From NCBI GenBank assembly GCA_963989245.1, contig OZ022339.1, positions 20,202,563 through 20,266,562 on the forward strand: a DNA stretch of 64,000 nucleotides. The letters are read 5' to 3'. Origin of the DNA: Nansenia antarctica. Its lineage: Eukaryota; Chordata; Actinopteri; Argentiniformes; Microstomatidae. Both the position numbers and the translations under genes were made by a program. Positions 30,432-41,290 of the stretch are shown in pieces; position 1 is the first letter of the stretch, and every line of letters starts with the position of its first letter. The notes beneath the pieces are model-generated. The model had not been told where the DNA came from, did no database searches, and saw only the letters and a program-made list of their open reading frames with translations.

Positions 30432-30848
30432 TGTAGTATATTTTTACACATTAATAGCTTTCTTATATAACGTATATCTTACACATATATTCACGTATAT
30501 TTTTATTACTTCATATACACTTTATTAAATACTTTTGATACTTCATTATAAACGATCTTGTCGCACATGCGCTGACACACACACACGAATTGTCGCACAA
30601 TGCGCAGTCACACACACACACGCATGCACGCCCCCGAGGGTCTAGGCCAATCAGAGGCCTAGAAGGAAGGCTATAAAACTCTGTGCTCAAGGCTCGAGCG
30701 GCCTGTCTCTTGACTACCTTGAATCTCGTTGTGACTGTTGAGTGTGCCTGTAATCTGAAGACCCGACCTTTTTTGAATAAATACTTTTAAACCTGGGCCA
30801 GAAGTTTTCACCTCTTCTTTTATCACTGAAACAGAGAAATATTCGACA
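30432..30848 (+). repeat. ERV-1 3' LTR (417 bp)
   Basis: No difference from the 5' LTR was found on a full read-through. TATAAAA lies at about 30672 and AATAAA at about 30776, where proviral transcripts would be polyadenylated. Confidence 0.95.
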
Positions 30849-30852
30849 ACAT

Positions 30853-32370
30853 CAAAGAGGAAAGATTAGATCAGAGAAACGCAAGTTAGAGTTAGCTATT
30901 TTAGATCTATTTAAGGTAGAGGGACAGAAAATAGCTCAGATGGAACCGGAAAAGAAAAAAGAATTGGCCAGAACACTGGAACAGAAACTGAACATTTCAT
31001 CCCCAGACCTGTGTCCTGCCTCCAGTCCCCCTCCATATGCTAAGGCACTGGAGGATCATTCCCAGAAGAAGAAGAAGGAGCCAAGGGGAAAAGGGGACGA
31101 CAGGAGTGACGAGGAAGATGACAGCGAAGATGGCAGTGAAGACTCAAGTGATGACGACAATGCAGATGGAGGCTACAACGCGCAGGTCAGGAAGATGATA
31201 GCCACAGCCGAAAGGAAAGGTGGGAGAAGACGCCCGGAGAAAGAGGGAGATTGTCACCGAATGTCATCAAATACATTAAAGAACTGTCCAGTGCTGATTC
31301 GGGGTAACAAGATGGAATATCATCCGTGGCATCATACAGATTTGTCTGAAGTGATCGAGAAACTCCCAGTTCTTCAAGAGGGAGGACATTCGTGGACGCG
31401 AGAGGTCGACGTGATACTGACAGGAACGCAGGCCGCGATGGGAGACCTGAAAAGACTCTTAGCTTTTATTGCAGGATTGGATACAATGCAGGAAATATTG
31501 ATGAAGGCAGGACTTCATAGATATATCAATACATCAGTTTATGATCCAGAGCTCTTCGCAGCAAACAGAGGCAGGCTGTGGAAAGCAATCAGAGAGACCT
31601 ACCCTACTCACATTCACCCAGACAATATCATTGTGAAGCCACTGGGGGGGGATGAGAATCCCAGGGGTTATGTTGCCCGTGTGCACGCTCAATGGAGAAG
31701 TGTGACAGGGAAAGACGCTGAAGATAACCCCTTAGAAAAATCCATAATCAGGGAAAAAATACAAGAAGGGCTTCCTACCCCAGTTAAGGATAAGCTAGCA
31801 GAAGTGGTGGGGCTACGACACATGAACAAAGCTGTTTATATAGACCACGTAGCTCATCAAGTTGAGTTATATCGAAAGAACATTCAGATACAGAAGGCAC
31901 GAGACGAAGAATCCCTCAGAATATTGACTCATTTGCAATTGACTGAAAGCGAGAGGAACATAGAGGGAGTGCAGGCTTTAGCCCCACAGCAACAGCCACC
32001 TGGAGTGCAGACTGCTACTTACCAGTCCTACTCACAGGGGCCACAAGGGGGGTATCCTGCTACTTACCAGTCCTACCCACAGGGGCCACAAGGGGGGTAT
32101 CCATACCCACAAGGGCCACCAGGGGTGCAAGCGGTTCCATACCAGATGTACACACAGCCTGGCCAAGGACCACCACCAGGGGGATGGACAGCAGCAGGGA
32201 AGGAGATGCTAGAACCATGCCAATGCGACCAGAATGGACATCTAGCCTGTGCCTGCTGCAACAGGCCCCAGGGGGGCGCAGGGGGGAGCCAAGGAGGAGG
32301 ATATTGGCCCCCTACTACACCTGCTCCAGGAGTGATGAACCCTTACGGAGGCCCAGCAGCTGGCCTATAG
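30853..32370 (+). pseudogene. gag: ERV-2 gag, 3' part
   Basis: It resumes at CAAAGAGGAAAG immediately after the second ACAT. It contains a PPPY late motif, an acidic low-complexity linker, a capsid segment (VLIRGNKMEYHPWHHTDLSE onward) and a P/Q/G/Y-rich repeat tract. The zinc knuckle near 32210 has lost spacing: one residue instead of two separates the first two cysteines, so it departs from CX2CX4HX4C. It ends in TAG at 32368-32370, followed in frame by pol, as in ERV-1. The ATG at 30940 is internal, not the real start. Confidence 0.88.
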
Positions 32371-32859
32371 GGGTGCCCGGAAGATCCGAGTGGGAGGTGC
32401 CAGCTGGTGGTGACAAAGAAGCCTGAAGGCGCCACGCACCTCCCTATGTCTAGAGAATATGTGAAGACAATCGGATTTGAGGGAATTAAACAGCGTATTC
32501 CTACAACTGAGCTTGTAGACTTAGAGTACAAGGGACAGAGAGCAACTCTGTCAACACTTGTGTCAGAACACACGCCAACAGGGCTGCTAGGGAGAGATGC
32601 TCTATGCCAATTGAACTGTACAGTAAAATGCACACCTGACGGCTGTCAGGTGACGGTGCCATCCGGTGTTCAGATTCCATCGACAGCCAGAGTGATTAAG
32701 CATAGAACAGACCTACAAGCTTTGCCTTTAAAGGGAGCTGATATAGAATATTGGGTTGATGGGTCTTGTTACGGGGTAGGAGAAACGTTGTGCGCTGGGT
32801 ATTCCTTAGTTAAAGCACAGAATTCAAAGTTTATTGCTTTGTTGTTTATTGATTCATAA
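32371..32859 (+). pseudogene. pol: ERV-2 pol remnant (PR and RT deleted)
   Basis: It is in frame with gag after the UAG. Relative to ERV-1 pol, a 30-codon deletion removes the protease DSG active site. The GLLGRDAL part of protease remains. The spacer and almost all of RT are then missing apart from a QIPSTA scrap, and the frame jumps to the start of RNase H (VDGSCYG). It ends after about 40 RNase H residues, where a further deletion joins it to the LTR end. The junctions up to RNase H are the same as in ERV-3. It can have no enzymatic function. Confidence 0.9.
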
Positions 32860-32960
32860 CCAATAAGAATACACGACAACCTCTTTACATACACATGTGA
32901 ATTCCAGGAATTTATCTCAATAGAATCTAGACCTAACAAGTGGTCACTGCTGTGCAGTAA

Positions 32961-33315
32961 TGGAACACACAAATTATGAAATTCAACTTTATCTTTTAAA
33001 CTATTCATTTTTATTACACAAACCTATATATCATTCTTTTCAGAATTTTAAGACCAATATTAATAGCAAATGACATTTTTTATCGCACAATTAATATCCA
33101 AGATGGCGGATTAAATCCAATATGGCTGTCGTTAAGACACTGGATACACCAATTATGAAATTCAAATGTATCTTTTAAACTGTTCATTTTTATTAAATAA
33201 ACCTATATATCATGTTTTTGAGAATTTTAAGACCAATATTAATAGCAAATATAAACATTTATCACACAATTCATATCCAAGAGGGCAGACTAAATCTAAC
33301 ATGGCCACCGTAATG
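32961..33315. repeat. About 179-bp tandem duplication
   Basis: Two copies, starting at 32961 and 33141, share AATTATGAAATTCAA, CCTATATATCAT and AATTTTAAGACCAATATTAA. They differ by scattered substitutions, so the duplication is old. Copy 1 holds CCAAGATGGCGG, a YY1-type motif; copy 2 has CCAAGAGGGCAG. Confidence 0.8.
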
Positions 33316-33591
33316 TTTTTGTTGTCTTTTGTAAATGCTGTGTTGCTGACATAGGGCCACCGTTAGGTACATGATTTACAGTATGTTTTGTTACGTAAGA
33401 GTACAATGAGTTAAAAGATACAACCAACAATAGGTTTTTGTGTATAAATGCTATGCATACAACTATGCATAATTCAAAAAGAGAGGAATAGTTATGACCA
33501 AGAAATTGCATAAATAATCCAGGTCCAGGCACTAAAGGTAGGTAACAAAACATTTATTCAATGGGACGGGGTGTTGGAGGGTGGGGAGTGA
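33316..33591. other. Unannotated stretch, probable 3' UTR of the next gene
   Basis: It lies downstream of the minus-strand stop codon at 33592. AT-rich, with no other feature seen. Confidence 0.3.
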
Positions 33592-36074
33592 TCAGAGAAA
33601 GTACAAATCATGGTTTTTAATATCCTTTAAAAGAGGAAAACACCAGTGTTCCTCACAAACATCATACTTGATGTTGAACAGAGTGTTAATGACTTCCTCT
33701 GCTTGAGGCTCTTTAAGTCCACAGACTGTTGCTGGAAACCACTCTACCTTCCCATCCTCCTTGCACAGGTGCATGACCCTCCTGCCAACCAACAGCTCAG
33801 GCCTTCTACCGAACTCCTCCAGCCATGACATAGCCTGCTGTATTTTCCCCTTCTGCTCTGCCTCTTTTAATTTAAAGAGCATTTTGGCTCTGCAGTCGCT
33901 AATTGTGATTTGCTGCTCTTCCCTGGACCTATATACAAGACCACCAGGCTGAATGATCTGAGGGACACTGACATTAGCCTCCAAGATGGACATGAGTTTT
34001 TTTTTTAGTTCTTCCACAGAGTATTTCCTCTTCTCCCTTGTTTCCTGGAAGAGATGCCTCTCCCCCGCAGAGTTCAGGACGGTTTTTTGAAATCTTATCT
34101 GGGCCAGGAGCGCCTCCCTCCACTCACCAGAGCCTATCTCGTTGAGCCGCGACTGCACCTCCTCCTTGGACCATGGCCCCCCCAACTTGGTGACACCTTG
34201 TGTCAACTGAATTTTTGTGGTCCGAAGTGCGGCATCTTTAGCTTTTTTTGATTCTATCTTGCTCGCCATCTTCTCCTCCAGAGCCAATTGTAGTGTAGCC
34301 TTCTTTTCCTTCATTGACAAAATGAAGGAAGGAACTTGACGCCTTGCCTCATCAAGAACCTTTGTTTTCTCAGCAGGGCTCAGGCTCTCCAGATAATTGC
34401 TGGGCTTATTTTGCCACCACATGACCAGCGTCTCCAGGTTGTGATTGGAGATGGAGGGCTTGGAACGGAGCAGGTGGTCAAGCACAGCCAGGTCACACTC
34501 ACTCAGCATGTTGGTCTTGGGGACTGTGCTTGCCATCTGCTGTACTGGAGTGCTGGGGTGCCAGTGTTTCCCCCCTGGCAGCTGGATGGAAGCCTGCCTC
34601 TGTAGCACAACCAGCATCTCCGCGCTAATGAGCTCAATGGCGAGCTGGGTGAAGGCGCTCTCCTCCGCATTCTCCACCTCTCTGAATATCTTTGCCGTCA
34701 GCTCGTTGTCAAGGGGCTGCACGGCGAACACTGAACCCCTCTTCATCGCCATGGAGCCATCGATGGACCACACCTGGAGGGAGGAGAGCATCCTTTCAAG
34801 ATCACTGTTCAGATCTAGGATGTTACCAGGCATCTTCAGGATCCTTTCGAAAGGCTCCATGAGGAGAGCATAGACCAGGCCCATGGCCCTGCACCCGGCC
34901 CTGTACAGAGGCTCCTTAATGTCATACCTCACTGACTTTACCAGGTCGTTGTCAGCAGGCCAGTCAGTGAGGAACATAGCAGCATCTTCCCAGTGGAAGT
35001 ACAGGGCCAGGGCATTTTGAAATGAAATGTTCATTCGGTGGCCATGGTAGGTCACAAGATAGTTTTTTGTCTGCCCTTTGCCTCTCAAAAAAACCTCCCA
35101 CATGTCGGGTGTCCCAGCAACTGCAGACCCACGCCGTGTGAATAGGGCTGCAGCGGTTCTGATCACTCGTTGTGTCCCTGCCTCCTTACTGTGCAGACTG
35201 TGGGGATTGGTGCCCTCAGAGAGTGTGATATCCAGAGCATGGAGAGCACGGGCTGCTGCAGGCTCCATATTCACCAGCAGGTGCATTCGGCACGCAAAGG
35301 TCCCCATCTCCACGAGCTGCTGTTGCTGGTCTGTTGAAAGACTAAAAAATATTTTAAAAGCTTTAGATTAGATTAAAGTGTGTAAAATGTGTGTAAAATG
35401 TGTTTGCACAAAATAAAACACTACTCACAAGAATCAGAGTTAACAGTTAACTAACTATAATTCTTCTTGTCCTTTTCTAATTTCTTATCAATACTCATTT
35501 ATTGTTTCTATTAACACACAAAACAAATTGAAGCCTCCTGGTCTTATTGAAATAACTAGCCTAATGCACTGCTATCAAACTCTGGGATTATCTAAAATCA
35601 CTGCATTATACCTATCAAACGCTGGGATTATTGTTGGCAGTAGCTCTTCCCGAAACTGGGCCAGAAGTCGATTGAAGACCCCGTTGACTGCTGCCTGGTC
35701 TGACATCAAGCACTTGATGCTCGACACAAGTGATGCCACGATTACTGACTTCTCCTCCTCAGCTGATGTGATTGCTGCTGCTAGACTGTCTATGCTCTCC
35801 TTGAAAGCGGTCAGATAGGTCTCAGCATCTCCTCCTGCTACCTGCCTCAGCCCTAAGGTCAGGTGTTTCCCTGACTTCGTTGACACCTAAAACATACACC
35901 GTAACCGCTTTTAAACCTCAATCATGTTTGCCTTAAAGCAAATTCACAATAACAATAAATGCATTTTGTATACTTAAATATATTATATATTTTATGTAAA
36001 TCCAGAATTGCAATCAATGTATAAATTAGTATAATAATTTACTGCCTGATTTAATTGGAAACAAGTACATGTTG

Positions 36075-36155
<81 letters not shown>

Positions 36156-37578
36156 TAGAGGATTATGGTTATTGTTAGAGGGCTCAATGGCAGTACATAC
36201 CTGCATGCCTTGGTAATGGCTGTGATTAAATGTGGTGGCATCCTGGTGTAGTGTTGTGCCTGCACCACTCTCCGGATCAAAGTCCTTCAGCATTTCCTCA
36301 GCAACCTTACCAATGGACACAATTGATTTTATTATGAATTTGCCATAAACATAATTGTGTTTAAATGGGCAAAACATTTTCAAGAAGTTGAGCAATAGAC
36401 CAATATCATGTTCAGATATATGTTTACCTGCTTACTCGCCACTATTCTGGCCTCCATCATAATACGACTGCTGAGAAGTGTCTTGCTGGGAAGCCTCTGT
36501 GGTACCTTGCCCGTCAGGTTTTTAATTACTGTAGTGAGGACCTTTGGCAGCTTTCGGATGCTCACATTCCCCTCTGTCAGTAGTGTCATGCAGACCTCCC
36601 GGATTTCATTTGTGTATCTGCCATTTTCAAATGTGGCAACCTCCTCCCTCTCAGTGCAGTCTATCACAGACTGAAGCTCTCGCTCTCTCCTTTCCAGCTG
36701 CTTTACCTCAGCTTCCAGGTGTTGAATGGAGGCCTCTGCCATATCTTCAGCCTCATCCCTCTCCCGCCTGGCTTTCGCCACATTCCCTCTCATCACACTC
36801 AGCCTCTTCTGAAGGGCCACCTTCTCCTGCTTCCACTTGTCCTGGAGGCTCAACTTCTCAGTGAGCACCTGTATTACTCCCTCTTTCTCCTCAAGATCCT
36901 CCTTGGATAGCTTAATGGTAGTTTTTAGCCGTTTAATTGTTTTGTCTTTCATGTCCAATGCTCTTTTTCTTGGTAAAGTTGCTTTTACTCTAATTAATTG
37001 TTGTAGGCAGAGGTCATACTGTTTGGTCAGATTAGAGTTCTCAAGTTCAAATTGTTCCAATTGTAATTTCAATGATTGTCTGTGCCAATGTGGCATCTAT
37101 GCTGGCCTGCTGATACTGTAATATACTGGTCTGGAATTTGGTCTGACTATCAGCTGCGTTTTCCTCCATGGCTGTGAGCTGTGTTTGTATTTGAGAGACC
37201 TGCTCTTCTGATGACTGAAGCTTTCTGCTTAGGGATAGGTTTTCTTTTTTGAGTTGGGTTTCAATTGAATTTGGGGTTCGGGCCTTTGGTGGAAGAAATT
37301 CAGATTGCCAAAATAATTGTAGGTCTTTACACTTGTTTTTCTTCATTTTCTTGATTTTAGAGAGGGTATCATCACATTTTTGTCTGAGGCTGTTTGAGCG
37401 TCCATATTTATTAGGAACCAATTTAATTATTTCTTCAGTTAATTCTGCTGCAGTCTTCCCCTTTAAACTCTGCTCATAGAGCCAGCCGTTTGTAACGATA
37501 GGTGTCACTTGAGGTAAAATTTGGAGAGGTGACACTTGAGGTGACACTTGAGGTGCGTTTGTGGCCATAGCTAGACTC
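33592..37578 (-). CDS. Uncharacterised coiled-coil / transposase-like / Tudor-like protein
   Basis: Minus-strand exons: 37578-36428 (ATG at 37568), 36305-36201, 35886-35612, 35341-33592. Acceptors (TTTTTACAG, GTAAG, GTTTTAG, TTTTTAG) and GT donors fit and phases agree, giving about 1090 residues. Order: an N-terminal basic segment (GWLYEQSLKGKTAAEL, about 28-95), a long coiled coil (about 105-295), then a core with LHQDATT, KSGKHLTLGLRQVAGGDAE and MSDQAAVN. An alpha-rich region follows, and a C-terminal segment (about 75 residues, LLVGRRVMHLCKEDGKVEWF onward) resembles a Tudor barrel. The D residues recall an RNase H-fold transposase, so this may be a transposon gene or a domesticated one. 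The first exon has an apparent one-base frameshift near 37080. I do not recognise a named gene. Confidence 0.65.
36078..36151. repeat. (CA)n microsatellite
   Basis: About 37 CA dinucleotides in the intron after the exon 36305-36201 of the minus-strand gene. Confidence 0.97.
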
Positions 37579-38490
37579 TGTAAAAATCAAATATGAACTT
37601 ATCAAAACAAAGAACCGAAATTAGGCTAGTCAGTACTGTGTGTTACATGGATTACATTTTATGTGGACATAAAACAACATATACTCTTACTATTAACCCT
37701 TCGAAACCGGAGGTTTCACATTCACACAAACAGCGTCTAGCGGGCTAGAGTAGGCTCTCGAAATTACAACCGGAGCGGAGTAGACTGTATTTCTAATCAA
37801 AAGCCGCTGGATACAAGACAAACATGTAGCTATATGTATATATATTTTTAGATAGAAAACAAGTTGAATTGAACAGAAACCCACCGCGAAGATGATCAGA
37901 CGTCAATAATGATGAAGATCTGTCAAGTGTCTCCTTAAATTTACCACAGGAAAAAATCCTCCAATGAGTGGAGACTGGCGGAAGACCAATAGGAAGTCAA
38001 GATGCCTTAGATACAGGTGACACGTCCATTAAAAGGATTACTATTGATCAGAGCCGCGGTAATGGCAAGAAAGAGTGCTTGTAAATAGCGGAAAATCACT
38101 GGAGATAGGGATTAGAACGGCGCCGCTGAATGCGGCAGTGAGTAGCAACGGTAACATTGAAATTACATTCTTAAAACAATAAGTACATCGAAAACAAGTA
38201 CACAGAGCTAAAACTATAATACATATGGACATGTATGTTGACACATGTAAGAATATCTTCCAAAAATGTATTTTTTAATGGTGATTAAGTAGCGCAACCC
38301 TGGCAAAACCCCGTTTTCGCACGTTCTACGACCAGTGGGTGGACTGATGTAAAAGGATGAGATGAGTATTGATGATAAACATATTCATATCCAGCCTCAG
38401 GTGTTGACTATACAAATAAGTTGTCTTTTTTTTGTTTCTTTATTCAATTATTTATTTTTCCTTTTTTGTTTTTGTTATAGTTCACAGGGA
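37579..38490. other. Intergenic DNA upstream of the 33.6-37.6 kb gene
   Basis: No supported gene. TTTTTGTTTTTGTTATAG at about 38463-38480 looks like an intron 3' end on the plus strand, but what follows is minisatellite, so no exon is called. Confidence 0.4.
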
Positions 38491-38521
38491 GGGTGGGGAG
38501 TCTGCCTTGTTGCTGCGGAAA

Positions 38522-39618
38522 CATGGGAGGGAGGGAGGGAGGGAGGGTACAGACATGGGAGGGAGGGAGGGGTAGGGGTGGGTGCAACTCAGGGAGGGAG
38601 GGAGGGAGGGAGGGAGGGTACAGACATGGGAGGGAGGGAGGGGTAGAGGTGGGTGCAACTCAGGGAGGGAGGGAGGGTACAGACATGGGAAGGAGGGAGG
38701 GGTGGGTGCAACTCAGGGAGGGAGGGAGGGTACAGACATGGGAGGGAGGGAGGGTACAGACATGGGAGGGGGGGGGGTACATAAATGGGAGGGAGGGAGG
38801 GTACAGACATGGGATGGAGGGAGGGTACAGACATGGGAGGGAGGGAGGGAGGGTACAGACATGGGAGGGAGGGAGGGTACATAAATGGGAGGGAGGGAGG
38901 GTACAGAAATGGGAGGGAGGGAGGGTACAGACATGGGAGGGAGGGAGGGTGGGTACATAAATGGGAGGGAGGGAGGGTACAGAAATGGGAGGGAGGGAGG
39001 GTACAGACATGGGAGGGAGGGAGGGTACAGACATGGGAGGGAGGGAGGGTACAGACATGGGAGGGAGGGAGGGGGGGTACATAAATGGGAGGGAGGGAGG
39101 GTACAGAAATGGGAGGGAGGGAGGGTACAGACACGGGAGGGAGGGAGGGTACAGAAATGGGAGGGAGGGAGGGTACAGACATGGGAGGGAGGGAGGGTAC
39201 AGACATGGGAGGGAGGGAGGGTACAGACATGGGAGGGAGGGAGGGTACAGACATGGGAGGGAGGGTACAGACATGGGAGGGAGGGAGGGTACAGACATGG
39301 GAGGGAGGGAGGGTACAGACATGGGAGGGAGGGAGGGTACAGACATGGGAGGGAGGGAGGGTACAGACATGGGAGGGAGGGAGGGGGGGTACATAAATGG
39401 GAGGGAGGGAGGGTACAGACATGGGAGGGAGGGAGGGTACAGACATGGGAGGGAGGGTACAGACATGGGAGGGAGGGAGGGTACAGACATGGGAGGGAGG
39501 GAGGGTACAGACATGGGAGGGAGGGAGGGTACAGACATGGGAGGGAGGGAGGGTACAGACATGGGAGGGAGGGAGGGTACAGACATGGGAGGGAGGGTAC
39601 AGACATGGGAGGGAGGGG
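38522..39618 (+). repeat. 24-bp G-quadruplex minisatellite
   Basis: About 40 copies of a 24-bp unit made of (GGGA)3GGG followed by TACAGACAT, with variants TACATAAAT, TACAGAAAT and longer G runs. Each unit has four GGG tracts with single-base loops, enough for a parallel quadruplex. Near 38580-38720 it alternates with GGGTGCAACTCA. Because 24 is divisible by three, all frames stay open; these are not genes. Confidence 0.95.
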
Positions 39619-39671
39619 AGCAGCAGAATAAGTTGTCACTATCTCCAGATCTTCTTTGTGTCTCTGAGAGG

Positions 39672-41290
39672 CTCCCTCCTCCTCTGCCTGCAGCCGCCAG
39701 GGTGTTGCTCAGCGCCCACCTCCCTTTCTCTTCTCCTGGACCCTCCTCCTCTGCCTGCAGCCGCCAGGGTGTTGCTCAGCGCCCACCTCCCTTTCTCTTC
39801 TCCTGGACCCTCCTCCTCTGCCTGCAGCCGCCAGGGTGTTGCTCAGCGCCCACCTCCCTTTCTCTTCTCCTGGACCCTCCTCCTCTGCCTGCAGCCGCCA
39901 GGGTGTTGCTCAGCGCCCACCTCCCTTTCTCTTCTCCTGGACCCTCCTCCTCTGCCTGCAGCCGCCAGGGTGTTGACCAGCGCCCACCTCCCTTTCTCTT
40001 CTCCTGGACCCTCCTCCTCTGCCTGCAGCCGCCAGGGTGTTGCTCAGCGCCCACCTCCCTTTCTCTTCTCCTGGACCCTCCTCCTCTGCCTGCAGCCGCC
40101 AGGGTGTTGCTCAGCGCCCACCTCCCTTTCTCTTCTCCTGGACCCTCCTCCTCTGCCTGCAGCCGCCAGGGTGTTGCTCAGCGCCCACCTCCCTTTCTCT
40201 TCTCCTGGACCCTCCTCCTCTGCCTGCAGCCGCCAGGGTGTTGACCAGCGCCCACCTCCCTTTCTCTTCTCCTGGACCCTCCTCCTCTGCCTGCAGCCGC
40301 CAGGGTGTTGCTCAGCGCCCACCTCCCTTTCTCTTCTCCTGGACCCTCCTCCTCTGCCTGCAGCCGCCAGGGTGTTGCTCAGCGCCCACCTCCCTTTCTC
40401 TTCTCCTGGACCCTCCTCCTCTGCCTGCAGCCGCCAGGGTGTTGCTCAGCGCCCACCTCCCTTTCTCTTCTCCTGGACCCTCCTCCTCTGCCTGCAGCCA
40501 CCAGGGTGTTGCTCAGCGCCCACCTCCCTTTCTCTTCTCCTGGACCCTCCTCCTCTGCCTGCAGCCGCCAGGGTGTTGCTCAGCGCCCACCTCCCTTTCT
40601 CTTCTCCTGGACCCTCCTCCTCTGCCTGCAGCCGCCAGGGTGTTGCTCAGCGCCCACCTCCCTTTCTCTTCTCCTGGACCCTCCTCCTCTGCCTGCAGCC
40701 GCCAGGGTGTTGCTCAGCGCCCACCTCCCTTTCTCTTCTCCTGGACCCTCCTCCTCTGCCTGCAGCCGCCAGGGTGTTGCTCAGCGCCCACCTCCCTTTC
40801 TCTTCTCCTGGACCCTCCTCCTCTGCCTGCAGCCGCCAGGGTGTTGATCAGCGCCCACCTCCCTTTCTCTTCTCCTGGACCCTCCTCCTCTGCCTGCAGC
40901 CGCCAGGGTGTTGCTCAGCGCCCACCTCCCTTTCTCTTCTCCTGGACCCTCCTCCTCTGCCTGCAGCCACCAGGGTGTTGCTCAGCGCCCACCTCCCTTT
41001 CTCTTCTCCTGGACCCTCCTCCTCTGCCTGCAGCCGCCAGGGTGTTGCTCAGCGCCCACCTCCCTTTCTCTTCTCCTGGACCCTCCTCCTCTGCCTGCAG
41101 CCGCCAGGGTGTTGATCAGCGCCCACCTCCCTTTCTCTTCTCCTGGACCCTCCTCCTCTGCCTGCAGCCGCCAGGGTGTTGCTCAGCGCCCACCTCCCTT
41201 TCTCTTCTCCTGGACCCTCCTCCTCTGCCTGCAGCCACCAGGGTGTTGCTCAGCGCCCACCTCCCTTTCTCTTCTCCTGGACCCTCTGAG
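39672..41290. repeat. 67-bp minisatellite (about 24 copies)
   Basis: A near-identical 67-bp unit that includes GGACCCTCCTCCTCTGCC, TGCAGCCGCCAGGGTGTTG and CTCAGCGCCCACCTCCC. Variants are GTTGACCAG or GTTGATCAG for GTTGCTCAG, and CCACC for CCGCC. Two diverged units with GAGCCTAACGTGTCTGTGTG follow to about 41400. The very high identity indicates recent expansion. Long open frames here are artefacts. Confidence 0.95.

Larger units (their letters stand above)
18101..30848 (+). mobile_element. ERV-1: complete class I (gamma/epsilon-like) provirus
   Basis: A 12.75-kb provirus with identical 417-bp LTRs, a perfect 4-bp duplication ACAT (18097-18100 and 30849-30852), a tRNA-Arg primer site, a leader of about 2.6 kb, gag, UAG, pol, overlapping env, an untranslated region of about 0.5 kb and a polypurine tract. 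All three frames are open. It sits inside the gag gene of ERV-2 in the same orientation. Class I is supported by the single-UAG gag-pol junction, the D,D-35-E integrase with GPY-type C-terminus, and Env with CXXC and CX6CC motifs. Whether it is expressed cannot be judged from sequence. Confidence 0.95.
15763..32878 (+). mobile_element. ERV-2: defective class I provirus, host of nested ERV-1
   Basis: The provirus is bounded by TGTCG...CGACA and a perfect 4-bp host duplication ACCT (15759-15762 and 32879-32882). It has a 5' LTR, a tRNA-Arg primer site, a leader of about 1.8 kb, gag (split by ERV-1), UAG and a deleted pol. The pol frame breaks off in RNase H, and only about 29 bp of the 3' LTR remain (32850-32878). 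Its own sequence is 15763-18100 plus 30853-32878; the rest is ERV-1 and its duplicated ACAT. It cannot encode protease, RT or integrase. Confidence 0.9.

Noticed and set aside
15763..32878. Reading the whole region as one provirus with an internal LTR
   Set aside because: Two different primer sites and LTR types, and two perfect but different target duplications (ACCT and ACAT), show nesting of two insertions.
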